From NCBI GenBank assembly GCA_902522825.1, contig CABYXE010000001.1, positions 186,001-250,000 of the forward strand: a stretch of DNA of 64,000 bases. The letters are read 5' to 3'. Within the stretch, counting starts at the first letter, position 1. Each line of letters starts with the position of its first letter. Below the pieces are notes generated by a model. It made no database searches and was not told where the DNA came from. It worked only from the letters and a program-made list of their open reading frames with translations. The DNA comes from an uncultured SAR86 cluster bacterium (GTDB taxonomy: Bacteria; Pseudomonadota; Gammaproteobacteria; Magnimaribacterales; AG-339-G14). A program made the position numbers and the translations under genes. Shown one piece after another: positions 27,581 through 36,414 of the stretch.

Positions 27581-28881
27581 AAAAAATTTTTTTAATATAT
27601 ATTTTTTTATCTTCGTCTTTTCTGATTTCAGATTCGTCAGAAATAGTTAATTTATATGAAAATCAAGCTGATGAGTTGCAAGAAAAAATAACTAAATGGA
27701 GACGTCATCTTCATGAATTTCCTGAGCTTTCAAACAGAGAATACAAAACTGCTAAATATATTGAAAGTCATTTAAAGGAAATTGGCTTAGAAGTAAAAAC
27801 TGGGATAGCTAAAACAGGCATTATTGCCATTTTAGAAGGTTCTGAACCTGGGCCTTTTGTTGCTCTGAGAGCAGACATGGATGCTTTACCAGTAGTTGAA
27901 AGAACAGGCTTACCTTATGCTTCAAAACAAAAAGCTAAGTATAATGGTTTGGAGGTTGGCGTCATGCATGCTTGTGGTCATGATGCGCATATGGCTATTT
28001 TAATGGGCGTCGCAGAATTTTTTACGGCAAATAAAGATAAAATTCCTGGATCAATTATGTTTATTTTTCAGCCCGCCGAAGAAGGCCCTCCTGTAGGGGA
28101 AGAAGGTGGTGCAAAACTTATGCTGAAAGAAGGCATTTTTGATGAACGCAAACCCGACGTTATATATGGTCTTCATGTAAATCCAGCACCCCATGGTGTA
28201 ATAGCCTATAGAGAAGGTCCAACTATGGCTGCTGCTGATTCTTGGAAAATCATTATAAAAGGAAAACAAGCACATGGCTCGACTCCTTGGGCTGGCATTG
28301 ATCCAGTTATGATCAGCTCTCAAATCGTCAATAGCTTTAATACAATAGTTTCTAGAAAGTTGGATATAAGAAATTTACCAGCTGTAGTTTCTGTTGGGAG
28401 TGTTCATGGCGGAGTGAGAAGTAATATCATCCCTGATGAAGTTGTCTTAGAAGGAACAATCAGAACTTATGATCCAAAAATGAGAGACATAATCATTAAA
28501 GAAATGACTACAATTGCAGAGAGCATTGCAGCTATGAACGGAGGCTCAGCAGAGGTAACTATTCCTAATGGCGCAAATTATCCTCTGACCATTAATGATG
28601 AGAATTTAACAGCTAGGGTAATACCCATATTGGAAAATGTGGTTGCTTCTAAAGAATTTCTTGTAAGAACCGATAGATCAACTGGAGCGGAAGACTTTTC
28701 TTATTATGCTCAGCAAGTACCAGGTTTCTTTTTCTTTCTCGGAGTAACTGAAGAAGGAAAAGATTGGACAAAAGTAGCAGGAAATCATTCTCCTTATTTT
28801 GAGGTAAGTGATCCTTCTCTAGAATTGGGAGCAAAAGCTTTTGTTCATCTAACTACAGGATTTTTATTTCAAGAATATTAA
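27577..28881 (+). CDS. M20-family amidohydrolase, exported
   Basis: The 434-residue protein starts at TTG 27577 with a hydrophobic signal peptide (about 1-20) and is probably periplasmic. The M20D peptidase site is clear: KWRRHLHEFPELSNREYKTA, LRADMDALPV, GVMHACGHDAHMAI (metal-binding Cys and His pair), QPAEEGPPVGEEGG and GAEDFSYY. Family members cleave N-acyl amino acids or hippurate-like amides. No other start restores a better N-terminus. It is translated with the YcbL-like gene. Its stop codon lies within a perfect AT palindrome at 28874-28899. Confidence 0.87.
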   Translation: MKKIFLIYIFLSSSFLISDSSEIVNLYENQADELQEKITKWRRHLHEFPELSNREYKTAKYIESHLKEIGLEVKTGIAKTGIIAILEGSEPGPFVALRADMDALPVVERTGLPYASKQKAKYNGLEVGVMHACGHDAHMAILMGVAEFFTANKDKIPGSIMFIFQPAEEGPPVGEEGGAKLMLKEGIFDERKPDVIYGLHVNPAPHGVIAYREGPTMAAADSWKIIIKGKQAHGSTPWAGIDPVMISSQIVNSFNTIVSRKLDIRNLPAVVSVGSVHGGVRSNIIPDEVVLEGTIRTYDPKMRDIIIKEMTTIAESIAAMNGGSAEVTIPNGANYPLTINDENLTARVIPILENVVASKEFLVRTDRSTGAEDFSYYAQQVPGFFFFLGVTEEGKDWTKVAGNHSPYFEVSDPSLELGAKAFVHLTTGFLFQEY

Positions 28882-28899
28882 TTAAACTTAATTAATATT
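28874..28899. repeat. 26-base AT inverted repeat spanning two convergent stop codons
   Basis: Two 12-base arms (28874-28885 and 28888-28899) are exact reverse complements around a 2-base centre. The left arm contains the TAA of the M20 gene and the right arm most of the TAA of the opposite gene. The base pairs are all A-T, so stability is modest. It may help end transcription on both strands. Confidence 0.6.
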
Positions 28900-30055
28900 A
28901 AATAGATTTATAAATGGCTTCTTCAAATCTTTTAAGTACCTGCTTGGGTTTTTCATGATAACAGGGAGCAATTTGCATCATAATAGTTCCGCCAATATCT
29001 TTTTGTTGATCGAACCAAAAGAAAGTATTCATAATCCCTGACCAAGCACATGAGCCTTTGGTCCTTCTATTTGGCACATCTTCTGAGTTAATCATAAAAC
29101 TATAGCCCCATTTTTTTTCAATTCCTGGAAACCATTCGTTTGGAGCGATAATACTAGGGTTAAATGTTGGTTGAAAAGGTACGTTGAGTTCACCAATTTG
29201 GTTAGTAGTCATTTGTTTGACTGTTTCAATGCTTAATACATTCTCTCCATTGACCTTGCCACCATTTAGGAACATTCTTAAGAATTTTGCATAGTCATTG
29301 GGACAAGAAAATACCCCACCACCGCCGTAAGCAAATTTGTCTATTTGAGGAGACGACATTAGCTCACTAATGTCAATTAAGCTCCCTTCTTCTTCAATTG
29401 AGTAAATTTTAGGCAATCTATCCTCACCAATTGTTGATATGTCAAAGGAGGTGTTGCTCATCTCTAGAGGTTTAAATAATTTATCTGTCATGTAATCATT
29501 CAATGATTGTTCTGATAAAGTTTCAATAATTCTACCAATCCAACCCAATCCAATACCGTAATGCCAGTATTTACCAGGTTGTTCTATTAGAGGAGCCTCT
29601 AAGAACTTTCCTTCTTTATCTAACAGATCAACTATTTTTTCATCCAATAAAAGATGAGAAAGTGTTTCATGATGAAAATCATATCCAAATCCTGATGTAT
29701 GAGTTAATAATTGATGCAAAGTTACTTTTGTTTCCGGTTCACTATAAATAATTTCATCATTTTCGACAGAGGCAACCTGAAGGCTCTTTAAATTATCGAT
29801 GTAATTTTCAGCTGGAGAATGAAGATCTAATTCTTTCTCCTTAGCAAGTATCATAAAGGCTGAGGTGGTTAAAGCTTTGGTCATTGAGGCAATTCTAAAG
29901 ATTGCATTAGTTTCAAGAGGTTTAGTTTTCTTTAAGTCTTCGTAACCTACTGAACCTGAAAATAAGGTTTCTTTGGAATTAGTCACTGCATAAGCCGCAT
30001 AAGGGATATTACTTTCTTCTAAAGCAGCTTCTAATACTTGGTTTATTTTTTCCAT
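28898..30055 (-). CDS. Serine hydrolase, beta-lactamase/esterase (class C-like) family
   Basis: The 385-residue protein has the penicillin-binding fold. The SxxK motif is SMTK (57-60) in FRIASMTKALTT, HTSGFGYDF follows, WHYGIGLGWIGRIIE supplies the YxN-type motif, and YGGGGVFSCPNDYAKFL the later region. It has no signal peptide, like the EstB-type carboxylesterases, so it is more likely an esterase than a beta-lactamase. The ATG lies 18 bases after the CCA of tRNA-Gly, with AGGAG between them. It converges with the M20 gene. Confidence 0.85.
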   Translation of the reverse strand: MEKINQVLEAALEESNIPYAAYAVTNSKETLFSGSVGYEDLKKTKPLETNAIFRIASMTKALTTSAFMILAKEKELDLHSPAENYIDNLKSLQVASVENDEIIYSEPETKVTLHQLLTHTSGFGYDFHHETLSHLLLDEKIVDLLDKEGKFLEAPLIEQPGKYWHYGIGLGWIGRIIETLSEQSLNDYMTDKLFKPLEMSNTSFDISTIGEDRLPKIYSIEEEGSLIDISELMSSPQIDKFAYGGGGVFSCPNDYAKFLRMFLNGGKVNGENVLSIETVKQMTTNQIGELNVPFQPTFNPSIIAPNEWFPGIEKKWGYSFMINSEDVPNRRTKGSCAWSGIMNTFFWFDQQKDIGGTIMMQIAPCYHEKPKQVLKRFEEAIYKSI

Positions 30056-30073
30056 AACACTCTCCTATGTTGA

Positions 30074-30148
<75 letters not shown>

Positions 30149-30209
30149 AAATCTTAATTTGAAGTGAAATTATACATAAAGCAGAAATTAATTTTATACT
30201 TCTTGGTAT

Positions 30210-31154
30210 ATGAATAAAAACGGCCTATTATTTTTTTTATTTTTGTATTCTCTTAATTTTTTAGGAGAAAGTTATATGACAGAAGAACAACAAATATTTG
30301 AAGTTTTTAAAAAAAATACTATTCAGAGATTAGAATCTGAAAGCAAACTAATTAAAACTAGATTTGGAATAATTGAGTACGCAGAAATTGGCTTCTCTGG
30401 TCCTGCTATTTTAGAAATTCATGGAAGCCCTGGTGGTTATGATCAAATTATAGAAACCGCTGGCTTTAGGACTATAGCTCCAAGCAGGCCCGGCTATCTA
30501 AGAACTCCACTTACTTCTGGAGAAAGCCCCAAAGATCAGGCTAAATTATTCAGTGCATTGCTAGATGAATTAAATATAGATTCTGTGATTATCAAGGGTG
30601 TTTCTGGAGGTGGTCCTTCAGCCATTGAGTTTGCAGCTAATTATCCTGAAAGGACCAAAGGTTTGATCCTCTTTGAGGCTCTCACTCACTCTTGGACTGT
30701 AGCCGAAGATCAGTCTGGAGATATAGGAGATTTTTCTGACCTTGATATGTGGAAATTATTATCTAGTCTTGAAAAAAACGGAACTGAGGCAATGGTTTCT
30801 TTTTTAATACCGGATATCAATAATCAAAAATCTGTTTTGAAAAGCGAAAAAAATACTGAAAATTTAAAAAAATTATTTTGGTCTATTTGGCCGCTAAGTT
30901 TAAGAATAGACGGCTGGGAAAACGATAAAGATAAATTTAAAGACATATCTCTCCCCTTAAATGAGATTAAAAGTCCAACTTTGATTGTCCATGGAACGAA
31001 AGATATAAATGTCGATATGCGACATGCTAAAAAGGCTTTCCAGGAAATCTCAAAATCAGAGCTGTATGTTGTAGAGGGCGGAGATCACTATATGAGCTTC
31101 AGCCATGATGAAGAAATAGAAAAAATAATTTCAAATTTTATAGACTCTCTATAA
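30210..31154 (+). CDS. Alpha/beta hydrolase, probably exported
   Basis: The 314-residue protein begins with a hydrophobic leader (about 4-20, LLFFLFLYSLNFLG). The hydrolase site reads ILEIHGSPGGYDQI, then SRPGYLRTP, the elbow KGVSGGGPSAIEF with the nucleophile Ser, LIVHGTKDINVD with the acid Asp, and EGGDHYMSFSHD with the His. The GVSGGG elbow is common in proline-iminopeptidase-like and lysophospholipase-like members. The substrate is unclear. It converges with the P19-like gene with 7 bases between. Confidence 0.8.
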   Translation: MNKNGLLFFLFLYSLNFLGESYMTEEQQIFEVFKKNTIQRLESESKLIKTRFGIIEYAEIGFSGPAILEIHGSPGGYDQIIETAGFRTIAPSRPGYLRTPLTSGESPKDQAKLFSALLDELNIDSVIIKGVSGGGPSAIEFAANYPERTKGLILFEALTHSWTVAEDQSGDIGDFSDLDMWKLLSSLEKNGTEAMVSFLIPDINNQKSVLKSEKNTENLKKLFWSIWPLSLRIDGWENDKDKFKDISLPLNEIKSPTLIVHGTKDINVDMRHAKKAFQEISKSELYVVEGGDHYMSFSHDEEIEKIISNFIDSL

Positions 31155-31161
31155 AAAATTA

Positions 31162-31689
31162 TTATCTTCTAGTTTTAAGAGCAATTTTTTTGAAATTAAG
31201 ATTTTGAAAAGTAAAAGACGTCTCTTTAATCAAATCACCAAATTTTTCATTCCAGTCAAAATGAACTCCCAAAACTTCTTTTCTGGGAGGTGATATTTTG
31301 AAAGTCACATCATAAGAATCATCTATACTGCCCGGCAATTTTATATTCTGCGCATAATGCAAATTATCAATTAGGTTTAAATGTGGAGTTAGGTTTACTT
31401 TGTTAGTTGTACCATTTATATTTTTTATAAGTGCCTCTACTTCTAAATAAGCTACAAAACTACCAGGAGGAGCTGACGCTAGATTGTCTTCCTTCCAACT
31501 CGCGAGCATTTCAATATGAATATCTGTCTCGTTTTCTGATAGATACAAACTATTCGGAAATATTATATCTTTCGGAGCTGCTTCAAAAATAAACTCTATC
31601 CCTGGAGATATAGACTTCTTCCCAATAACCATTTCTTCTCCGGACAAAGAGCCTAAAAACAGAACAAGGATTATGAGTAAGTGTTTCAT
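31162..31689 (-). CDS. P19/Tp34-like periplasmic metal-binding protein
   Basis: The 175-residue protein has a signal peptide (about 1-16, cut after LSG). The mature part follows the layout of the Campylobacter P19 / Treponema Tp34 family (iron transport protein): ETDIHIEMLASWK (54-66), FVAYLEVEALIKNINGT (78-94), LTPHLNLIDNLHYAQNIKL (100-118), YDVTFKISPP (126-135). Candidate metal ligands are His58, Glu60, His111 and His143. P19 binds Cu and Fe and normally sits beside an FTR1 permease; no permease is adjacent here. I recognise it by pattern only, so the call is moderate. Confidence 0.6.
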   Translation of the reverse strand: MKHLLIILVLFLGSLSGEEMVIGKKSISPGIEFIFEAAPKDIIFPNSLYLSENETDIHIEMLASWKEDNLASAPPGSFVAYLEVEALIKNINGTTNKVNLTPHLNLIDNLHYAQNIKLPGSIDDSYDVTFKISPPRKEVLGVHFDWNEKFGDLIKETSFTFQNLNFKKIALKTRR

Positions 31690-31708
31690 TCGTTTACAAT
31701 TATTTTAC

Positions 31709-32011
31709 ATGAAAAAGATATTATTTTTGATTTTCATTTTTAGCTTAAATACCTGGTCGGGCTTTAATGATATTTGTTTAGTTCCTAACCTTGACCTAAC
31801 AACTATTAAAAGTGAACTTGAGGAAAAAGGCTGTGAAAAGAACGATATTCTTTACGTTATGACTGAAAAACAAACAGATTTACCCTTCATGATGGCCAAT
31901 TTCTGTATGTATAAAAATCATGAGATCACTCAAAATGTTACTCAGGAAGTTTCAACTGTTTATCATCTAACTTGCGTTTTTAGAGGAGAAAGAAGAGAGT
32001 TTAGAAACTAA
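31709..32011 (+). CDS. Exported hypothetical protein with four cysteines, 100 aa
   Basis: I do not recognise the family. From ATG 31709 the protein has a signal peptide (MKKILFLIFIFSLNTWSG), then a short mature domain of about 80 residues with Cys in DICLVP, KGCEKN, NFCMYKN and LTCVFRGE, enough for two disulfides in the periplasm. An in-frame upstream ATG at 31673 is possible but would spoil the signal peptide. It is divergent from the P19-like gene, with their ATGs 19 bases apart, and ends 3 bases before the convergent reductase stop. Confidence 0.6.
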   Translation: MKKILFLIFIFSLNTWSGFNDICLVPNLDLTTIKSELEEKGCEKNDILYVMTEKQTDLPFMMANFCMYKNHEITQNVTQEVSTVYHLTCVFRGERREFRN

Positions 32012-32014
32012 TAT

Positions 32015-33067
32015 TTAGTTTAGCGAATCGAACTTAATTAAACTATCAGCCGCAGCTTTAATTGCTTCTTTAGCTGGTCTAGGTTTCCAACCTAGCATTT
32101 CTCTTGCTCTGGATGAATCCAATTTTCTATTTTTTCCAAGTTCGGGAGAAATCATTTTTAAAGGTGGTCTCAAAAAAGCAAAAAGTTTTAAAAGCCAAGT
32201 AGGTGCTTCGCGAGATGGAATTTTATTTTGAAATTCTGGAAAAGCATCTCTTAGATAGTCAGTTTGCTCTTTCATCATCATGTTGCTTTCTGAACAAACA
32301 AATCTTTTCCCTGCTGCTTCAGGATGGGTCATTGCAAGCAATTGAAGATCTGCAACATCTCTAACGTCTACCACTCCCATATCCATATTTGGCACCATAG
32401 GGTAATTGCCTGACATCAATTCAAGAATTACGCCAACACTGGTCCCATAATCTTCTTCAAGAACAGGTCCAAAAACCATTGCTGGATTAACAACAGAAAG
32501 TTCCATGCCGCTAGAATCCTTCTCTATAAATTCCCAAGCAGCTTTTTCTGCTAGTGTTTTGGATTTAGCATAAGCACTTGTATTTTTATGATTTACATCG
32601 GTCCAATGTTCTTCATTAAATGAGAACTCTTCATCAATTTCATCATCTCTCCCATAAAGTATTGCTGCAACAGAGGATGTCACTACAATTCTTTTAACTC
32701 CAGCCTCAGAAGCTGCTTTTAAGACATTTTTTGTGCCTTCAAGCGCAGGAGTGATTAATTCATTTTCATCTTTGGGGTTTTCCATCATAACTGGCGAAGC
32801 GACATGAAGAACATAATCACAGTCCTCCATAGCCTCCTTCCAGCCTTCTGAGCTAGTTAAGTTCGCAACTTTCCAATCTATGGCTAAGTTTGATTGCCCT
32901 TCATATTCTTGCAGTCCATCAGAGATAATTTGATTTAGTTTGTTAGTTCTACTCAAGTCTCTTACCGTTGATCTCACTTTAAAGCCTGCTGCAGTTAGTT
33001 TAATAATGCAATGAGTAGCAATAAATCCTGACCCGCCAGTGACTAAAACTGTTTTTTGATTTTCCAT
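32015..33067 (-). CDS. NAD(P)-dependent epimerase/dehydratase, dihydroflavonol-reductase-like
   Basis: The 350-residue extended SDR has VTGGSGFIATHCIIKL (9-24) for NADP binding, DYVLHVASPV, RIVVTSSVAAI, and the catalytic YAKSK (Tyr and Lys four residues apart). GSG-FIATH and WTDVNH...SAYAKSKTLAEKAAWEF are typical of the dihydroflavonol 4-reductase/ cinnamoyl-CoA reductase-like clade found in many bacteria, which reduce aldehydes or ketones. The natural substrate is unknown. No clear operon partner; the next upstream gene is 53 bases away. Confidence 0.87.
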   Translation of the reverse strand: MENQKTVLVTGGSGFIATHCIIKLTAAGFKVRSTVRDLSRTNKLNQIISDGLQEYEGQSNLAIDWKVANLTSSEGWKEAMEDCDYVLHVASPVMMENPKDENELITPALEGTKNVLKAASEAGVKRIVVTSSVAAILYGRDDEIDEEFSFNEEHWTDVNHKNTSAYAKSKTLAEKAAWEFIEKDSSGMELSVVNPAMVFGPVLEEDYGTSVGVILELMSGNYPMVPNMDMGVVDVRDVADLQLLAMTHPEAAGKRFVCSESNMMMKEQTDYLRDAFPEFQNKIPSREAPTWLLKLFAFLRPPLKMISPELGKNRKLDSSRAREMLGWKPRPAKEAIKAAADSLIKFDSLN

Positions 33068-33120
33068 AAAGTGATTTTAAATGAATTGATATATAAAAAT
33101 AAACGTCTTTTTTAGAAGGG

Positions 33121-33516
33121 TTAAAAGGTAGAAACGTCTTTTTGTCTTTTGTTGTGTGCAATTCTTAGTATTACTGTTACAAATAAAGAAAGCAAAAAGC
33201 TAATAATCAAGGCGATACTAAACGGCGAGGTAAAAAAGGCTATAAATTGTACAAAAGAAAAAGATGCAAACATTACATAAACAGGCCAAACGGTAGAGGT
33301 TGGATTTTTTCCTGTGAAATATCTATAAATAAAATAAATACCTGTCAGGTACAACATAGGTCTAACCGTTTTGGTTCTTAGGGATTCTAATTCGTCGGCA
33401 CTAAGCCCCAAGAGAAGAAAATTCGTATGATAATTAAGTTCAAATACTCCATCTATAGAAAGAAAAATCAAGAAGACAAATAATCCACTCAACAATAATT
33501 TTATAAATGTTTCCAT
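33121..33516 (-). CDS. Four-helix membrane protein, tandem paralogue 1
   Basis: The 131-residue protein has about four membrane helices. The central segment YLTGIYFIYRYFTGKNPTS, then TVWPVYV and the C-terminal RIAHNKRQKDVSTF are nearly identical to the gene that follows upstream, so the pair is a recent tandem duplication or a conserved pair. First helices differ. The C-terminus is basic and probably cytoplasmic. I do not recognise the family. It lies 45 bases after its paralogue in the same orientation and has a ribosome-binding site, AGGGAG. Confidence 0.68.
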   Translation of the reverse strand: METFIKLLLSGLFVFLIFLSIDGVFELNYHTNFLLLGLSADELESLRTKTVRPMLYLTGIYFIYRYFTGKNPTSTVWPVYVMFASFSFVQFIAFFTSPFSIALIISFLLSLFVTVILRIAHNKRQKDVSTF

Positions 33517-33561
33517 TTCAACTCCCTCTAATTCTTAAAAAGTAGGAAACTATAACAAAAT

Positions 33562-33957
33562 TTAAAAAGTTGAGACTTCTTTTTTTCTTCTGTTATGGGC
33601 AATTCTAAAGATAAATACAGCGGCAACAGTAATTAATAAATTAACCAACATAAATAAATTTACTTTATCAAAAGTAAACAAAGCGACGAATTGAGTAAAA
33701 CTAAAACATATTGTCACTACGTAAACAGGCCAAATAGTTGAGGTTGGATTTTTACCTATAAAATATCTGTATATAAAATACAAAAGCGTTAAGTACATGG
33801 TTGGGTCAATAGTTCTTGATTTCCAACTTGAAAGCTCTTCAACAGAAAATCCAGAACCGGGAAAATTTTGATAATCAAAAAATACAATCCTTAAAACAGC
33901 CATACCTAAAAAAAAGATCGCCGCGGCGATCATTACTGAAGTAACTAACTTATTCAC
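33562..33957 (-). CDS. Four-helix membrane protein, tandem paralogue 2
   Basis: This is the promoter-proximal copy of the pair, also 131 residues. YLTLLYFIYRYFIGKNPTS, TIWPVYVV and RIAHNRRKKEVSTF match the other copy almost residue for residue, while N-terminal helix 1 (about 5-28) and the third helix differ. The segment between helices 1 and 2 (GFSVEELSSWKSRTIDP) matches LSADELESLRTKTVRP of the partner. Function is unknown. It faces the acyl-CoA dehydrogenase pair across 109 bases. Confidence 0.68.
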   Translation of the reverse strand: MNKLVTSVMIAAAIFFLGMAVLRIVFFDYQNFPGSGFSVEELSSWKSRTIDPTMYLTLLYFIYRYFIGKNPTSTIWPVYVVTICFSFTQFVALFTFDKVNLFMLVNLLITVAAVFIFRIAHNRRKKEVSTF

Positions 33958-34066
33958 TTATTAAATTTAACAGTTTTTGTTTTTTTTTAAAATAATTATT
34001 AGAGTCATGTGGTGTTTTTTTATTTTGCCTATAAAATAAATATTAATTGAATTTTAGGAGATAACG

Positions 34067-35314
34067 ATGGATCTTGAATTTGGCTCAGAGTACGACGAAT
34101 TTACAAAAGAAGTTGAAAGCTTTTGCAAAGAATACAGCAACGCAATTATAACTTCTTCAAATGACAAGAAATTTGAAATGCATGATGCACTATCTGGTAA
34201 TTCAAATGAAAAATCAGGAAAAATAGTAAGTCGATCTGACTGGCAAAGACTACTTATAGAAAAAGGTTACTTTGCAAGATCTATTCCTAAAGAATATGGT
34301 GGATATGGTGGCGAACCCGACATAATCAAAAGCCGAATTATCGCTACTGAATTTTCTAAGCATAAAGTTCCAAATGCAATGGGGGGTCAGGGTATTGATA
34401 TGTTGGTACCTACTCTTCTGGAATGGGGAACCGAAGAACAAAAACAAAAATATATTAAATCAACTCTGCATGGAGAAACTATTTGGTGTCAAGGATACTC
34501 AGAACCAAATGCAGGTAGTGATTTGGCTAATCTTCAAACCAAAGGAGAGTTAATAGATGGAAAATGGGTAATCAATGGTCAAAAAATATGGACTAGTACT
34601 GCGCAATTTTCTCAAATGATGTTTTGTTTGATAAGAACTGAGCCAGAAGCATCGAAACATGCTGGTATTAGTTTTATTTTGATACCCATGGATACTCCTG
34701 GAATAGAAATCAGACCTTTGGTTGATATGACTCTTAAAGCAGGCTTTAACGAAGTTTTCTTCGATGATGTTACAGTTCCAGAAGAAAATCTTGTTGCTAA
34801 ACGAGGTGAAGGTTGGTCGGTTGCCAACTCTGTTTTGGGTCACGAAAGAGGTTCGCTTGCAAACCCAAATGCAACAATGAATAGACTCAATACACTAATT
34901 AATCTAATGAAAGAAGAGACTATAGATGGAAGAAGGCTAATTGATGTACCTTCTTATAGGGATAGACTCCTGCAAGTTCAGGGTAAGGTAATGGCTGTTC
35001 AAGCACACTCCTTGCGTTTGCTTTCTTCAAAAATTAATCCAAATCAAAATGTGAAATTAGGTGGAATGATTCAAAAATTAGTTGGAACAGAACTTAGACA
35101 TGAGCTTGAAGGTTTGGCTATTGATATCATGGGAGAGTTAGGAACTCTCTATGAGGACGATCCTAATGTCAGAGACGGAGGATCGTGGCAATTTACTTAT
35201 ATGTACTTCTTGGGATTAATAATTGGTGGAGGGACTAACCAAATTCAGAAAAATATTATTTCAGAAAGAGGATTAGGCATGCCAAGAGAACCAAAAGTAA
35301 CCGCAGAGGTTTGA
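34067..35314 (+). CDS. Acyl-CoA dehydrogenase, larger member of a heteromeric pair
   Basis: The 415-residue flavoenzyme has the acyl-CoA dehydrogenase layout: helical N-terminus with RSIPKEYGGYGGEP, beta domain with CQGYSEPNAGSDLANLQTKG and INGQKIWTSTAQ, then the C-terminal helices. The usual late catalytic Glu before the GT is Gly here (GGGTNQIQ), but Glu260 in VLGHERG stands where isovaleryl- and long-chain enzymes keep their base. It is followed after 1 base by a second, shorter acyl-CoA dehydrogenase, the arrangement of the alpha2beta2 enzymes known from actinobacterial steroid side-chain breakdown. AGGAG ribosome-binding site. Confidence 0.88.
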   Translation: MDLEFGSEYDEFTKEVESFCKEYSNAIITSSNDKKFEMHDALSGNSNEKSGKIVSRSDWQRLLIEKGYFARSIPKEYGGYGGEPDIIKSRIIATEFSKHKVPNAMGGQGIDMLVPTLLEWGTEEQKQKYIKSTLHGETIWCQGYSEPNAGSDLANLQTKGELIDGKWVINGQKIWTSTAQFSQMMFCLIRTEPEASKHAGISFILIPMDTPGIEIRPLVDMTLKAGFNEVFFDDVTVPEENLVAKRGEGWSVANSVLGHERGSLANPNATMNRLNTLINLMKEETIDGRRLIDVPSYRDRLLQVQGKVMAVQAHSLRLLSSKINPNQNVKLGGMIQKLVGTELRHELEGLAIDIMGELGTLYEDDPNVRDGGSWQFTYMYFLGLIIGGGTNQIQKNIISERGLGMPREPKVTAEV

Positions 35315-35315
35315 T

Positions 35316-36413
35316 ATGTATTTTGGTTTATCAGAAGAACAAGAATTTTTTCAAGACAATGTAAAAAAATTCCTCGCGGATAATGCTTCTATTGAAGAGA
35401 TAAGAAAAATAACAAGCGGTGAAGGCCAAGAACTTCAATCAGAAATTTATCAAGGCATTATTAATTTAGGGGTTAACGCCCTGCTCGTTCCAGAAAAATA
35501 TGGCGGATTAGGTTTAAGTTTGCTTCATGCCGTTGCGATATCGCAAGCTTTAGGGAACGGCGTTGGACCAATTCCTTTTTCAGGCTCATATGTAATGGCT
35601 CCTTTGGCAGTAAATCTTGGAGGTAACGAAAGTCAAAGAGAAGAACTTTTACCAAAAATTGCATCCAACGAAATAAGATTTGGTATTGGTCTCAGTGAAT
35701 TTGTTGGAGCTAGAGAGGATGCCGGATTGGAAATAAAAAATAATAAAGTCTCTGGGAGAGCGCTATTTGTAATGGATGCGGAGAACTCAGATAAAATTAT
35801 TTTATCTACTAAAGCTGGCATTTTGTTCTTAATAGATTCAAAAGATAAAAATCTTACAATTAACAAGTTAACTACGGTAGATAAAACTAGAACCTTTCAT
35901 GAATTGATTCTAGATAAGGTCAATTGTGAAGTCTTAGAAGAATCCACAAAGGATATTGAAATTGTAAAAAGAGTTATTGATGCTGGAAGAATAATTTTAG
36001 CAGCTGATACATTGGGAGCTTCTGAATCGATGATCGAAAAGGCAGTCGCTTATTCAAAAGAAAGAAAGCAATTCAACAGAACTATTGGGTCCTTTCAAGC
36101 TGTGAAGCATATGTGTGCCGAAATGGCAGCAGATCTTGAGCCTTGTTATTCTTTAGTTTGGCAAGCAGCTCATTCTTTTGAAGTTGATTCTGTAAATGAA
36201 TCAAGATTATTAGCATGTCAGGCAAAATCTCACTTATCTGAGATCGGAAAATCTATTTCAAAAAAAGCTACAGAGGTCCACGGCGGTATGGGTTTCACTG
36301 ATTTATTGGGATTGCACTATTGGTTTAAGAGGATTGGTCTAAACAGACAAATTTTAGGAGCACCAGAAATTGTTAGAGAAGAAGCTGCTGAAATTCAAGG
36401 CTTCAATCAATAG
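35316..36413 (+). CDS. Acyl-CoA dehydrogenase, smaller member of a heteromeric pair
   Basis: The 365-residue protein starts YFGLSEEQEFFQDNVKKFL and has VPEKYGGLGLSLLHAVAI, a weakly conserved beta domain without the SEPxAGSD signature, and then SKERKQFNRTIGSFQAVKHM and TEVHGGMGFTDLLGLHYWFK. The middle is short compared with ordinary homotetrameric family members. Together with the preceding gene (1 base apart) it likely forms one heterotetramer in which subunits share FAD and substrate sites. It converges with the amidohydrolase gene with 1 base between stops. Confidence 0.85.
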   Translation: MYFGLSEEQEFFQDNVKKFLADNASIEEIRKITSGEGQELQSEIYQGIINLGVNALLVPEKYGGLGLSLLHAVAISQALGNGVGPIPFSGSYVMAPLAVNLGGNESQREELLPKIASNEIRFGIGLSEFVGAREDAGLEIKNNKVSGRALFVMDAENSDKIILSTKAGILFLIDSKDKNLTINKLTTVDKTRTFHELILDKVNCEVLEESTKDIEIVKRVIDAGRIILAADTLGASESMIEKAVAYSKERKQFNRTIGSFQAVKHMCAEMAADLEPCYSLVWQAAHSFEVDSVNESRLLACQAKSHLSEIGKSISKKATEVHGGMGFTDLLGLHYWFKRIGLNRQILGAPEIVREEAAEIQGFNQ

Positions 36414-36414
36414 T

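Noticed and set aside
34250-34843. Antisense frames within the first acyl-CoA dehydrogenase
   Set aside because: They overlap strongly conserved sense codons and show no recognisable protein features.
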